A stretch of DNA of 64,000 nt, taken from contig NC_088339.1 of assembly GCF_036884655.1 (NCBI RefSeq), positions 26,741,501 to 26,805,500 of the forward strand. The letters run 5' to 3'. Numbering within the stretch: position 1 is the stretch's first letter; the number at the start of each line of letters is the position of its first letter. The DNA is from Musa acuminata AAA Group (Eukaryota; Streptophyta; Magnoliopsida; Zingiberales; Musaceae). A model generated the notes under the pieces. It was not told the DNA's origin. It was given only the letters and a program-made list of their open reading frames with translations, and did not search any database. Both the position numbers and the translations under genes were made by a program. This document shows, one piece after another, positions 1 through 13,953 of the stretch.

Positions 1-3000
1 CAATATGCTTATTTGCATTGAGCAAAGCGACATCTCTGGAACACCTCCTAACAAGCCATCCACGGATGACTTTTCAATACTTTGATGATCAGTAAGTGAT
101 AGATTATTCCAGATGCAAGTACTTGTAACAAAACTCCAGATGTGAACAAATTTACCAGATTGTATTGCTATTGATGCATTACGGACGTCAACAAAGTTCC
201 TCCTAGCAGCTCGGCATTTTATATTTCTCTGCAAAGCAATCACAGCTCTGTGCCTCCGAAGCAAACCTGAGGACACACGCCTCGTCTTCTCACTCCGAAT
301 AACTATAACATGATACAACAATGTTCTAGTCAGATCTTATAACTTGTTATTCATATCCAAAAAAAATTTCATCAACTAAGATCAAGTAATAGTTTGTTTC
401 CTGTAAGAAGAAACATGTCCTATGGTCCAAGAGGAGAAATTACATGATTGCAATGCAACAATTCCTTTTTTAAGTTCTTTCACATAAAGCCGAGCTTGAT
501 GACCTCTGAAACAGCTTTGCACCCTTAAAATGCCATGAAGAGTACGAGTTCTTGTATCTTCAAGTAAACCAATCTATGTATTGTAACATGACAGGAAAAA
601 TTAGAATAAAATTAAAATAAACTCTGCAGACAAATATAAAAATGAAATGCTAATATTCATTTGTTCACATCTAAGCCATAAACACCATATATGTGCACCA
701 CATGACCTAAAAAACTTGAAAGAAAGGATGGCATTATGGTACAAAAGCCTGCTTTTTTATACAGGGTTTTATTGGTCAATGGACAAGTGAAAGAGACGAA
801 AAGCTGGAGAATAGATAGAGAAAGAGGGAGATAGTGGTTATTACATGCCACACCAGCAGAAAGATCTTTCTTTTGGTAAATGGCAATGGTACCTAGGGTA
901 GGGAGCCTGTGAACCTAGGGAGAGAGAGGATGGAAAAAAAAATTGCACATCAATATCAAGTTTTACTCTCACCTGTCCAGTTCGGAAAAATAATTTTGTG
1001 TAACCAACTTGATACATCTCTGGAATAATGCTAAACTGTTGCAGTATTGCCACTGAGACACTTAGAGGATCTTGAGATGCAACATTCTCGAGGAGAAAGC
1101 CATACCTAATATAATCTTAATTAAGTTCAAAAAATGAACAAAACAATAACTATGCAGCATGTGGAATATCTTTACCTCTTAGCAAACTTTTGGTGAGACA
1201 TTCTGGTAGGATAACCAGATCTTGATATACGAACCACTTCTAGAACTCCACAACATCTAAGCTGCTGCAATATAAGTCCTTGTTCATATGTTTCAGGAAG
1301 TTGCGAGTTGTTTGGTTTAATGCAGCGTATGAAATGAGGTGTTGTATTCCCAAGTCTTTGCATCAGTTGAAATAGTTGCCCCTGAACAAACGAGTGAAAA
1401 AGAAGAAAAAGTGTAGAGTTCACCAACTAACAGAATCATCAGAGTCGTGACAAAAAAAAAAAGAACTCACAATTTCCTAACTTTTCACAACTTGAAAATT
1501 ATCTACTTGATAATGATACTAACCTTAAACTTTGATGCAACACTTAACTTTTGGGAATCTGCAACATTGAATCTATATGGACTAGCTGCTGAATTTTCAG
1601 ATTGAGATAGCATTTTTGAAGCAAAGATTTGAGGAAGATGGCATTTACAATTAGCAAGGAGCTGAATAATATCCATGTGCAGTAGATCCCTATTCTTCTC
1701 CAAAAACCCAGTTGTGTCATAGACCACCTAATTAAGTTGCTTATCATCAAAAGTTTTGAACGAAATACCAAAGAATGTCCAATGAAAAATAGACAATGTC
1801 TAAATTGCAACCTCCCCTGCATAGTGATGGATTGTAAAAGCCTTGTCTCTTTCTCCTCTAAAGCATGGACTAGAATGAAGATGTTGCTTAAGCTTATTCA
1901 CGAATGTAAGATCAGTCCCGTTTGGAAAAGTAGACTCTTCATCCAAAAGAGACAACAACCCTAGTGGTCTCTGCACCAAGAAGTATCATAAAAACTAATA
2001 TTTTTTTGTCTTTTTAAGATAAATGTATATAAAAAATAAGAACAGCAAGAGAAAATGAGTGGAAGTCTCAATTTTATAAGCAACAATAATCAAAATCCTG
2101 AAAAATATCATATGTTTATCATAATTGTGCAATGAAATATAATATCTCAAGCATGTCCCAAATGGATAGAATATGATTGGTCCAACAAATAGAATGTCTG
2201 AGAACATATATTATAGGCCTTATAACTTAGAATGCAAAAGTAATTAAAAGCATAAGTATATACAAATCACCAACTTCCGAGCACATAACGACCAAATGAA
2301 GAATAAATATAGCAATTTGTTTCTTTTAATATTTATGCTCCATGTAACAGAACAACAGGCTCTGAATTGTATGGTGCTTTTTTATTGATCCCTCGACTCT
2401 TCATATTTGTATATTACTCCTATAATCTCAAGATCAGTATATATTTCAACAATTTAGACTCTTGTTTAACTAAAATATCTGTCTGCCAGAGATAATTGTA
2501 AAGAGAGCATGAAACAGTTTTAAAAATCCTTCAGCCTTGAAAATTTTCTGTACTCCACATCATAAACTTAAACTCAGCCTCCTTTGATTCTTGGACGCGG
2601 TTAACCTTTTCTATATTTTGTTTTTAAATTAATTATTTATCTCCATTTCACCTTTAAACTAAGAATAAATATAGGAAAGAGTTACTTAATAGGAAAGCTG
2701 CCATGATATTCTATTTCCCTGATTGCCATAATGACATAGAACTAGCAACTGTAACTTTCAAATTTGAAGTGATAGAAGTGAAGTTAAATTCTTCAATCTA
2801 GTGAAGCTTATGTAGAAAACATACTTTCTCAAAAAGATTAAGGCAGTCCTGATTATCCTCAAAGTCAACTTTTGCCCAGTCTATGCCATCTTGAACATAT
2901 TCCTGGTAAAAATATCATAACAATGTGAACATATCCAAAAAGGGATCAAGAGCATCAATTTGCAACGAAGGTAAGCGCATCAAACTTGTTAAACAAAATG

Positions 3001-6000
3001 GTAACAGTTCAGCAAGCACTCAAGACTCCTGAATTATGAAAAAAATCATAGAACTAAGGTTAAAAAAGTGCATACCAATTTCAAACCAAATACAAAACAA
3101 CTGCAGTGTCATGCAGAATTTATTATTCCAGGCATGTCTATCTGCGCCTATGTTATGTAATAAGCCACCAAGGTAGCAGCAACTGCCACAGAACTTAAGT
3201 TCACATCAAAGCCCATCTAATTGTATCACCACTAGAATGAGTAAAACACAATACACGTTTCATATTACATGCAGCATCATTTAATGTGCCTGCCCAAAAT
3301 TGGCATGCTCCGACAATGCGGTGATGCAATTTTGGGGAAATACAATACGTGAAACTTATTATAAAATACTGCATAAGCATAAACATAGTTTTTAAAAATA
3401 GTTTATAGATTAAATAAAGATCAAAGTAAGCTAAATATTGCATGTAGAAGCATCACATTCTAGATAATTATCAAATCTGGATGCCAACCAGCATGGGGCT
3501 CATCACCTACAGGTAAATTCATGCCATATTATGTGGGAAAGGATGGTTTAGAATAGTTCAAAATTCCAGGTGAAAAATCTTCATGAGGAAAAGTCTGTGA
3601 ATAAAATTTGTCTTACAAGAAGCACAATAAGATCATATCCCTTGTGGTTCTGAGATGCTACATGATGATTGCGGTAGAGATTTGACTACAATAAATTGCC
3701 ACCTAGTATTCAATATGATTAGAGAATATACTATGGTTGTCTCTAAAGAAAAAGCACTTGGAACTTAGTGTTATATAGGAAAAGAAAAGCATAAGGAAAA
3801 GAATTTCACAATCTCGCAAAATTCTGACAATTTCTCATCCTTAGGCCAAATATATCACTTCTATGGATCAAGTTATCTTTGACCAGGCTTTGTTTAAAAA
3901 CATCTATAAAATATATAATCATGTGAAAGATGCATAGTCAACATTTAGATGCTACTTCTAAATATGTGAAAGATGCATAGTTAACATTTACAAGTAGAAA
4001 GCTGGCAAAGAGATGTAGAACCAGAATATGAGGAACATAAGGTTTGTACATAATTAGATTTCTGAAAATGTTTGCAATTTGCATATCACACATTTAAATT
4101 GACTTCAAAATTTTCATTTAATAGTTGTCATTGTTAATATGCTTTCAAGATGGTAAGGATCCAAAATTAAAATGGTAAAACCATACTAAACAGTTTGAAC
4201 AGCATAAACCGACCAGCCTAATGGGAGACATGTCTAGTGGTCTTTCTGACAGTACTGTAGATTAATGATACAATTTGCACTCCAATTCAAAACTTGATGA
4301 TGGATTAACATATTAGAAAAGACAGGAAACTCAAAGACAATAACAAGTGCAGATAAATAGATCATGACACACTAAATGTAGTGTTTGATCCAATTATTTT
4401 AATTTCAATTCTCTTCCAGTTTCAACCCACTAAAAGCATTTTTGTTTACATAGTTTCAGCAATCTCGGTTATTTCTTCACTTTCAGAAATTTTCAGCTAC
4501 ATAAGTCAGCTAGATTATTTCAAATTTTCCAAACTTAGGTCTCTTGTAAATAAGCATTAGAAAAACATGACATCAAATTTTTTTTCACTTTAACAGAATA
4601 AAAAATATGTATGATAAAAATTCATTCAGCACTCATGCTTGATAAATCCAGAAATCCATGTTGGTGGATTTGAAGAAATTAACAAATTTCAGCCTTGTGG
4701 ATCTCAATGGGAGTTTCAGATTGGAACAAAGTGCAATCCTTTACGTCCAGTACGGACTGGCATCAAACAGAGAAAAATATGTTTTGAAATAAAACTATGT
4801 TTTGATAGTTAAGCACAAACTGCAATTCCACCAGAAGCTAATAATTAATTGTAACGCCCCACCATGGTCCCACTACAATTAACTAGCTGCTTATTTGATA
4901 AAATATACCTCTTGTTCCAGTTTAAACAGGTGGCGATTAAAATGTTGTTGCAGCCTTTCATTAGCATAATTGATGCAAAATTGTTCGAAACTATTCTTCT
5001 GCAAGAAACAAAAACAAAAAACAGAAAGCAAAGAGAAAAGAGAATTTGTCATGAGATGTGTACAACTGAATCATTAGGCAGAAGTTGTAGAACCACATGT
5101 TGGAAGAACATTACATCAAAAGACTCAAATCCATAGATATCAAGAATACTGATGGATCTTCCAGTGTGACGCTTGCCTATTCCAAGCGATTTATTGATCT
5201 GTCCTACAAGCCACTCAAAGAGACTAGCATATAACGATTTTGCTAATGCATCTCTTGTATCAATTGCCTATGGAACAAAAAAGAAAAAAGAAAGCAAATG
5301 AGTCACCCAAGGACAAAACCAAATTAACCAATAATTTGGCTTCCAGGTAGATAAAAACAAACCTGTGCAAGTGTAAGCTTCTGGACAATGTTATCATTGC
5401 CAACTTTCATCTTACGAGTTGACAAGGCAAGATTGAGTTCAGAAACAGTGCATCCAATAAGCTTAGAAACAGTTTGTGCACCTGAATCAACAGTCAGTAT
5501 TATATTATGAGTGCTTTTTAGAAAAAGGCATATATATATGTTAATAGTAGAAAGAAGAAAAGCACCAAAATTGATGATCCAGACTCCAGAGACTAAAACA
5601 AAAGATGCAAGAAGACAATCAAGAGTATGGAGAAGACTACCATGATTCTCTTGATAGGGATCATTGCAGTCCCAATGTAAGCAATAAAACATATATTGGT
5701 CTGGTCATACTGGTGATGATTTCTTTATCATGTACATCATGCTCCAAGAAAATTTTATGTCAAAATGGAATCTTATGTTAATCCAGGAACCATCTCAACA
5801 AGTATTAATGGCAATCATCTGCATACTTGACAATAGGATCTGTTTTGTAGTTCAAACTTCAAAATATGTTTCAATTGACAGAGTTTCATAGGTTGTCTTG
5901 AATAAGACTACATATATGACAAGTGACTAAAAACAAATTCCCACTGGAACAGGAGAAAATCGATTGAATATTTGAAAGATGTGCAAAGGTGGAACCTTAA

Positions 6001-9000
6001 GCTGTTTGAGGTAAAATAGTCAAGAATCAATTCAACTATAATTCATGATTAGGATTTTATCAGTTTGGTCATAGTCTCGGGAATCTCATGTACACATCTA
6101 AACAATTGTGGTAAATGAATTTATTCAGAAAGAGAGAACTGAAGACAATTGAAGAAAAAATAATAGTGTAATAAACAATTAGAAGACAAATAAGAAGAAG
6201 AAAAGAGGCTGGAAGACACAAATTAGTAGTCATTTACTCATTTATAAAGTAACAAAAGACTAAATAATGAAAATAACAAGAAAAGGAAAGATGGGGTAAC
6301 AAAGAATTTCTGTATTTGACTTTATAAAATGAGCCAAAATTGTTATCAACTAGCAAAAGCTAATACAGGAAAATTTTAATTTTCATTGACATAATGTTCT
6401 ACCTTCATCTGCAACAACTTCAACATGATTTTCGTTATCAATCACCATAAAGGATATGTTACCCAGCCATAAAACTGCAGCAAGCATAGCAAATACACTC
6501 TCTTGATCCACTTTGCTGATATGAACAACATCCATAGCTTTCTGTGATAGTTCTTAAGCATGTCAACCAAAAAGCTCCATTCCTTAACAAGAATATGCAT
6601 AAGAAAACTTTTGTAGCAGTTTAAGATGTACCATAACGAGATGGAACCTTTTAACATCATCAACCCCAGCAATAGTATAGCAATTGCTCTGCTTCAGGTA
6701 TTTATATTCGTCCACTTTCCTCAGATTTAATTTTGCTGAGTTCAGAAAAGCAAAACATTAACAAGCCAGCGTAGCATGATAAACTAACTGCTGATAAGAA
6801 TTTGATGAAGATCTACATTTACAGAAAGAACTTTTCCTGCAAACATAAAGAATGTAAACTCACAAAACATGACCTAGTGTAAAAAGGCATTAAAAAAATT
6901 ATAATTCCTATATGCCAAAAAAGAAAATGCAATGTATATGTGAGACGAGACCTACCAATGCATGTAGAAAGTAGATCATAAAGAGTAAAGTCAAATGTAA
7001 AAATCTAAGAAACAAATGATCTCACAGGATAAATGCACAAAACAATTTCTAAAATTACAGAAACAACAGAATGTATCATTTAGCAGTGAATGAATATGCA
7101 GACAAGTTAAGAAATATACCAGGGGCATGAGATCATTTGAAGCATTGGATGCTTCATTCCCTACCATTTAATTACCATCATTATCTTCTGTGGTCATGGT
7201 ATGCGTAAAGGGATCGAATATCAACAAAGAATCAATATAGCAGGTTCACAAAATACCAGGAACTATTTGTAATAAAATTTGAAGTTAGTTAATTTAACTT
7301 AAAGATGAGCACTAACTGACATCTCAAATCATCTTGCTTGCTGCAAGCATTAACAACTTGCCGTGCCAGTAGATATAATTGCTGAAGTGAGGCAAAATAG
7401 TGGAAACGATACCATACCTCTTAGAGATTTGGGAGCACCAGCACATAGCTGATAAAATATATGATAAGATCGCTCACCCACTGCACATTGTACCACTCTT
7501 GACTGCATGAGGTTTAAGGAACTCCAAATCAAAAATGGACAGCAAGCAAATAAAGGAAAGATCAGACTAACAGGCAGATAGAGTACCTTCTCAAGTAAAA
7601 CTGTCAACACGTACAAAGTCAAGAAGAAAAAAACAGAAAGAATGAAGCTATTAAGTATGGAGAATCAAAGAACAAATTCACTACTGAAAGTGAACAAAGC
7701 ACAGAAAACCATTTCACTTACATGTTTGAATTGAGGCACCAGATATTTTGCCAGTCACACTAAAATGAATTGCAGTGAGCTTTCCCTGTAAAAGCAACAC
7801 AGAAATTTTGTAAACAATAATAGGCTTGATAGATACTGATAACTATACATGATAACTGTGACAAACACTGTCAAAATCTAAGTTTGTGCATTCAAGAAAT
7901 TGTTATATCTTAAAAAAAATGGTAATAAAAGGTTTCCCTAAAATGTTCTGGGAAAAATTGGCTAAATAGGAAGCAGGGGCATAGAAAGAGTTAATTGACT
8001 TACAAAGCGGCTAGAATTGTCATTTCGTAATGTTCTTGCATTCCCAAATGCTTCAAGTATTGGATTTGTTTGTAGAATTTCATATTCAATACCACTACCT
8101 CCACCAAGAGCAGCCAAATATTGCATTGCTATTTTTGCCGTTTCAGTTTTCCCTGCTCCACTTTCACCACTGCAAATCCAACAAAGAATTAGTCAATTTC
8201 ACCTTCCGAAAATGTACAGCCTCATAAACTCCAACTTGTTACCTTATTAAGCAACTTAGAAGGATTAGATTTAGGTTGTTCTAATCAAGGTTCATAATTT
8301 CGTAACGTATTGATGTATCAAGCCTTGCTTGATACGGTATGGTACGGGTGTATCGAGCAGTACGTTAGGGTGTACCGCCCGATGCGTATATATATATAAT
8401 ATAAAAAATATAAAAATCAATATATAAAAATATAAAAATAATATTAAAAATATAAAAAAAAAAGGAGGCATATGCTACCTCGATGGCATCGCCTCCTTTT
8501 CTTCTCCTCGTCACGTCAAACGAGGAGAATAATATGGTCTTCTCCTCATCTACAACATTCGGCGAATACATCGAAGGTCGCAAACGTCTCTGGCCTTCGA
8601 CGAAGAACGTGGCGAAGAAGAAGTCGAGTCATCGCCTCTCCATTACCTCCTAGATCGGGATCGTTGAGGGAGGGTGGTGTCGGATCGAGAAGCGTCAAGG
8701 TTCTCTCAATTCTCCCTCTTCTTCTCCCTCTTCTTTGAGCGCCTTCTCTCTCTTCTCCCTCGACGTTTCTTCTTCCCTCGCCGTAGCTAGGCTGATACTG
8801 CTCGGTAGCGGGCTACGACGATCGAAATCGATTGTTACCGACCTGTTTCGGGTGGTAACGATTGAAATATCAACCGTTACCACCCGATACAGCCCCGTAT
8901 CATCCGATATGGGGCTAGATCAATGGTACCACCCGGTAGCAAGCGATCCACGTACCGGTCTGTTGGTGGACCGGTACGTACCACCCGATACGGGTGGTAT

Positions 9001-12000
9001 CATTTGGTGTTGTAATCCTTGGTTCTAATCTTGGACAAGAAAAAAGACAAGAAGTCAATGTGACTATAGGAAAAAAAGACAAGAAACCATTGTTAAACAA
9101 ATTAGTTACAAACTTACAATATAATACTACATATCCTTCCATGGGTTCCATTCGCATCTGACATTGTTAGATGACATCATTGTTACTAAAGGACAAAAAC
9201 TGCAACACTATTTTACTAGGTTCATAAAAGTATCAGCTTCATCAAACAAGGACTTAAAACAGGTGCAAAGGCTCAAGATCACTGAATACGATAGAAGATG
9301 CAAGTCAAAATTTCTAATCTTTACATGCAAGCTAATTATTGGCCAATTAAAATGAAGATGTAGATTTCCCATATTTCTAACAACTTTTCATGTAACAATT
9401 CTTCTTTTAGAAAAGGAAACACTTCTGGTAGGACAAAGCTAGACCAATTTCCTTCAACTGATCAGGTATGCTAATAAATGTCCGACACCTTGACAATGAA
9501 AAGCTCCTCCAAACAAATGACCCATAATCAATCAAAACACAATTACAAACCAAAAAACTGATTAACCTGAACTGTCTGAAATAACCATCAAATTATCTGC
9601 CTAATCTTGGAATTTATATTTCTCAACTGGTCAACTAGGAGAAGTGTGTTATTTTTCTTAATTTATTATTGAGTTCAGTATGAAACATATTGAATTTAAG
9701 CTTAATCTTTCATGCATGGAAATAAGATTTTCTTCCATATATAAGAATGAACAGTTGCATAAGATGGAGAAAGTGGAGGGAACAGCAATCCTAAGAACTA
9801 CTGAATTAGGAAACCATTCTCTAATTATGTAAACAAATACCAACCTTATAACAATTGACTGATTGATATCATCTGCAATTGAGGTAACCACGGCATGAAT
9901 CAGATTACAGTGGAGGCAACAGTCAGTTCCACTTCTGAAACAAATTATAAACAAGATAGGAAATACCTCGGATCATTTCATGGATGGCAGTATCAGCTAT
10001 TGCATAAACATGTGGGCTGTTTATAGACTTATGTTTATATGCTTCAATGTACTCATTTCCATAAAGATGTACTTCTTTAAATGGATTGATAGCAACCAAA
10101 ACTGGTCCTGCTTTAGTCTAAAAACACATAAAAAGTATGGATAGATCAAGGCATTCTTCAAGAAGATAGCTAGAGATGAGCAAAAATACTCACATATATT
10201 GAATCTCGAGAGTATCTAAGTTGTAGGTTGTACAAGACCGATGGTTCATTTAGATAACTAAGTTGCATAAGATCATCCACCCCATCAAGAATTTCAGGGT
10301 TTGAAGCTAACAAACTTTCAGTGTTGACCTTTAAAACCTGAAAAATGAAGAAGTTACCTAATTTGAATAATACAAATATACAGGTCAAGTACGTGGAAAA
10401 TTCCACTAAGACTTGAAAGACTTACTCCACCCTCAGAAAGAGATATTACAGACTCTGATCCAGAAGATGATAGTATGGTCCCTAGTGCCCAAACACCATT
10501 AGAAAGTTGACACCAAGCTTGAAGTTTCTGAAACAGTAAAATTTAACATGTAGATCTTGCAATCAATATATGATATGTGGATCATATCATACCAATTGAA
10601 GATATAGAAATTAAAAAGGCAGCATCAATACATTTCTCTAGGATATTTGACACTTTTTTGGTGATTAACAAAGAAACATTAGCTCCACATTTCTTGGTGG
10701 CAGAGACCAATAAAGATGGTAAAACTAAGTATGTGCATTTTATTGTCGATTTTCATCCACATACTCTAAAAAATGTAGGGCAAACTATTCGTGGAGTATG
10801 GAGCTAAACTATATGGTATGCAACAAACCATTTTATGTTATAAATATCAAGATTTTTTATTACCTTTTTGACAAAAAATAGTCCCTTAGCAGCACAAGAT
10901 TTGGCAGAAGCTCTAACTATCCCTCACAGACAGATGACTAGTCCAAGGTGTTGCATACAGATTGAAAACCCTACTGATACTATATGCAGCCTAAAACATT
11001 GCCTACTAATGTTATACGTAGTCTAAAGCATTGTTAATTTCTTATCAGTGTTGCATTTCCTGCCGCTCTGCTAAATTTATAACACCTTTGAGATGATATA
11101 AGCCACCACTCTCAATTTCATAATACGTGGAAACAATCAAGAGATTGATGCAGTAAGCATTGAGAATAAGAAAGAAAAAAGGATTATATCAATCTAGAAT
11201 GAAAGAAACATATTTCAGCCACCCATAATAGAATGAAAGAAGTTCATAATCATCAGCATAATAATTAGAAGCTTTTACAGGTGACTTGGTATTGTTTCAA
11301 CTACCATGGTACCAACAAGTTTTGTGTGGGATAAGAACTATAACAATCTATCTCCTCAATTTTATGGACGTTTCTAACAGGAATAACAAAAAAGACCAAC
11401 AACCTAAAGGTTTAAACTCTCACCTCAGGCAAAAATCCATGAAATGTTTATGCATCCAAGCTAAAGCCAAACCAAGGAGAATCAAATGCTCAGCCCATCT
11501 TGCCACCTGAGCTTACTGAAGACCATGTGCATAAACTACTGGAAGTTCTACAGCAATGACAATAATGTATTATTCAGATACCAAAATGTACTTTGATAGA
11601 GTAATGGAGACAGAGATTATGCCACATGGGAATTAGAAGGTTTATTGACACAAACTGTGCATATTCTTAACTTGATTGCGATTCGAGCAAGCATGTTTTG
11701 TCAACCAGCAAGATAGGTCCACCATAACTTTCCTCTGTTGGAGTAGTTCCAAATCAAAACAGAGAAGTTGAAGACTCCCAGCCGATTTAGGAGATGGACG
11801 AAAATTACCCCAAACCAGGGAAAACAAGAGACAAATAGTCACAGTTGTCACTTGTCACTTGTCACCTGTCACCTGTCACCAACCTAGTGCTGGTCTGCCT
11901 TAAGTTGCACTTATCACTTGCTCATGGTTCATCAAGGGTATGGCAACAACTTAATTAATTATTCTTATTTCATATTTTCTTTAGTCCTAACTAGCGTAGA

Positions 12001-13375
12001 CAGTTTTAGGAGCAAGATAGTCAAGAGTAGGGCAGCAACCTAGAGAAGTAGTCTGATCTTGTATGTTTTTTCAAGTCTTAGCTAGTGTAGACAAATATAG
12101 AATCCAAATAGTCTATTTATACTTGATTCTAGCCCTTGGGCATGTACACTGAAAATTACTGCAGCAACAAACCTTCTTCAAATCTATCTCAATCCTCTAA
12201 TCCCTCTCCCCATCTCTTCAAGGAAGAGATGGATGTTACGATCTTCCTTGAAGAAAGATAACACTTGATAGGATGTGACATATGCTTCTGTTGTTTTACG
12301 CTAACAATGGGATTGAGCAATCTCATTTACAAAACAGATGAACTACAAACCATCACAGTGATCACTATTCGACCTTTCTCACCTGGAAAGTTCCAGCAAA
12401 GTTTGTAAATAAAACAATAACAGAGTAAAAAAGAATCATAAATTATACCAATCGTCCAATCAATTATTTCATATTTCTTAATGTTTTTTAAAGCTAATAA
12501 GCACAAAGAACGTAACAAATCTTCATAATTCTTTCATATTCCTGATAGTTTTTATCAGGATAAAAAAAAAAAGAACAGCTACGTATTACTAATTACATTG
12601 TATGAAAAAGAACAGTAATTTGCAATCAACAAAGTAACACCTTTATTCTCAAGTCAGATAGAATAATCTCAGACGACAAACTAAAAGAAAGAAGAACAAG
12701 ACTGACCTTTTTCATCACAAACGAACTGGTATCTCCCCAATTGGACTCGGTCCTCGATGGGGAGATTGGAAGCATTTTAGCAGTCGCTGGATTCGACAAT
12801 CGAACTTCTCCTTCCTCTTCTTCCAGAGGCCTGTTCTTGTAAAAAGTGGTCTTCAAGCTGTATGGCGAATCCTCGTACCCCTCGGCGTCCCCCACATCCT
12901 TTGCTTCCCCCAGAGATCTGTCCTCACCATTAGGGCTCTTCAAAATGTATGATAGATCCTTGTTCCAATTGGCGTCCCCCATATCCTTTGCTTCCTCCGG
13001 TGGTCTCTCCACGCCAGAAGTGGTCTCCAATCTGCACGGTGATTCCTCGTTCCCCTTGGCATCCCCCACATCCTTCGCATCCGCTGAAGGTCTCTCGTCG
13101 CGCTTCGAGCTGTACGATAAATTTTCCTTCCGCTTGGCATCCCTCTTACCCTTCTCTTTCGTATCCTTTTCCTTCAAAGAAGCAAATTTCGCACCCGATT
13201 CGACCTTTCTGGCCCCGTCCATGGAAGGCAAGCCGCCAGCAATCCTGGAATCGAGCGGCATCGATCTCACGGGCTGCAGCGAGGTCGGTGGGCGGGGCTT
13301 CACCTTCGGCCGTTCTGTCCTGGTTGTCTTTCTTGATTCCCGCGTTCTGGACGACGGCATTCTCGCGGATGACAT
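1..13375 (-). CDS. Class VIII myosin heavy chain (ATM1-like), 5' part; motor, neck and unusual N-terminal extension; continues beyond left edge
   Basis: Plant actin-based motor; class VIII myosins act at plasma membrane, plasmodesmata and endosomes (family knowledge). Coding exons from the ATG, all CT..AC on the plus strand and in continuous phase: 13375-12707, 10527-10426, 10337-10194, 10117-9967, 9872-9845, 8169-8004, 7785-7722, 7600-7587, 7502-7418, 6735-6632, 6541-6403, 5481-5363, 5267-5115, 4998-4909, 2902-2825, 1970-1812, 1727-1524, 1381-1176, 1105-973, 573-444, 302-156, 69-<1. About 1,050 residues are encoded here. Residues 1-223 are a charged extension. The motor has the P-loop GESGAGKT (366-373), switch I NDNSSRF (414-420) and switch [10 protein letters not shown] (638-645), followed by IQ-type neck repeats in the last exons ([16 protein letters not shown]). 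The coiled-coil tail lies off the window. Start: first ATG of the long exon 1. Class VIII rather than XI is judged from the [24 protein letters not shown] motor end and the long N-terminus. Confidence 0.95.
8275..9030. repeat. GC-rich repeat-like insertion in myosin intron 5
   Basis: The intron between exons 5 and 6 (8170-9844) is AT-rich except for about 750 bp. That block opens with a GATAC/GTATC-rich stretch near 8320-8385 and a TA-rich tract (8385-8460). A CT/CG-rich body follows (8480-8800), and it ends in nested GGTACGTACC and CCACCCGATACGGGTGG palindromes (8870-9005). Edge sequences near 8280 and 9020 share a CTAATCAAGG/CCTTGG-like inverted motif. The arrangement resembles a non-autonomous Musa repeat I remember, but I cannot name it. 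No coding frame in it resembles a transposase. Confidence 0.55.
10531..12706. other. Large myosin intron 1 with a short 7-bp tandem repeat
   Basis: The 2.2-kb AT-rich intron separates the N-terminal extension exon from the motor exons. At about 11845-11880 it holds five copies of a TTGTCAC/CTGTCAC heptamer. A short open frame at 10577-10807 has no recognisable domain and lies in intronic sequence, so I do not call it a gene. Confidence 0.6.
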
Positions 13376-13802
13376 ATTTAACCTAGTCTAGAGCCCCCAA
13401 GAACAAACCTTGGAAAGTTCTGTTGATCTCCAAAACAGTCCTTTCTTGAACCCTAAAAAAATCGAGAACCAAAAAGAAAAAGTAACTGGAGATCCAAACC
13501 ATACAACCTGAACGATCTTCCGGTGTGAAACGTCATCCACGAAACAAAATCGAACAACTAACAACCAAAGAAATGATCTTTTAATAAGAATCCCCGCAAC
13601 AATGGGGATAAAAGAACAAATCTGAACAATCTGGGTCGTCTCCAAGACACCAAAATAAAAGGATCAAAGGCAAGAAAGAACTGGAGGGAATTAAATGGGT
13701 GGAAAGAGGAAAATTGAGTAGTTTGGGAGTCGAGAAAGAGTAAAGAATCGATCTGTTCTTCCCCGCTGTCAAACTGCAATGGTTTGCTCCTCCTCATGGA
13801 CG

Positions 13803-13953
13803 GAGTACACGCGCGTGTACCATTCGTAATCCGGACGCGGTGACGTCAACAACCAAACGGTGGGAGCCCGTCTCAGCCGGTAACATATCAGCTTTGAAAA
13901 GGAAGCCGAGAAGAAGTAACAATGAAAAAAAGGGGTCTTCATCGCCACGTGGC
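13803..13953. promoter_or_regulatory. Upstream region of the myosin gene: 16-bp palindrome, TGACGTCA and G-box
   Basis: Three perfect palindromes sit 430-580 bp upstream of the myosin ATG: GTACACGCGCGTGTAC (13805-13820), TGACGTCA (13841-13848) and GCCACGTGGC (13944-13953). A related ACACGCGCGTAC follows near 13986. bZIP/bHLH factors bind G-box and TGACGTCA cores, and CAMTA factors bind CGCG cores (established). That these sites drive this gene is inference from position; the transcription start is not known. Confidence 0.5.

Noticed and set aside
841..1426. Short minus-strand frames at the left end as separate genes
   Set aside because: They are individual exons of the myosin motor domain, extended into introns by chance.
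10577..10807. 76-aa plus-strand frame in myosin intron 1
   Set aside because: No domain, no splice context, intronic AT-rich sequence.
12846..13391. Plus-strand open frames (181 and 145 aa) over myosin exon 1
   Set aside because: Antisense shadows of the repetitive, GC-rich exon 1; no domain, and the minus strand has a spliced, conserved myosin frame.
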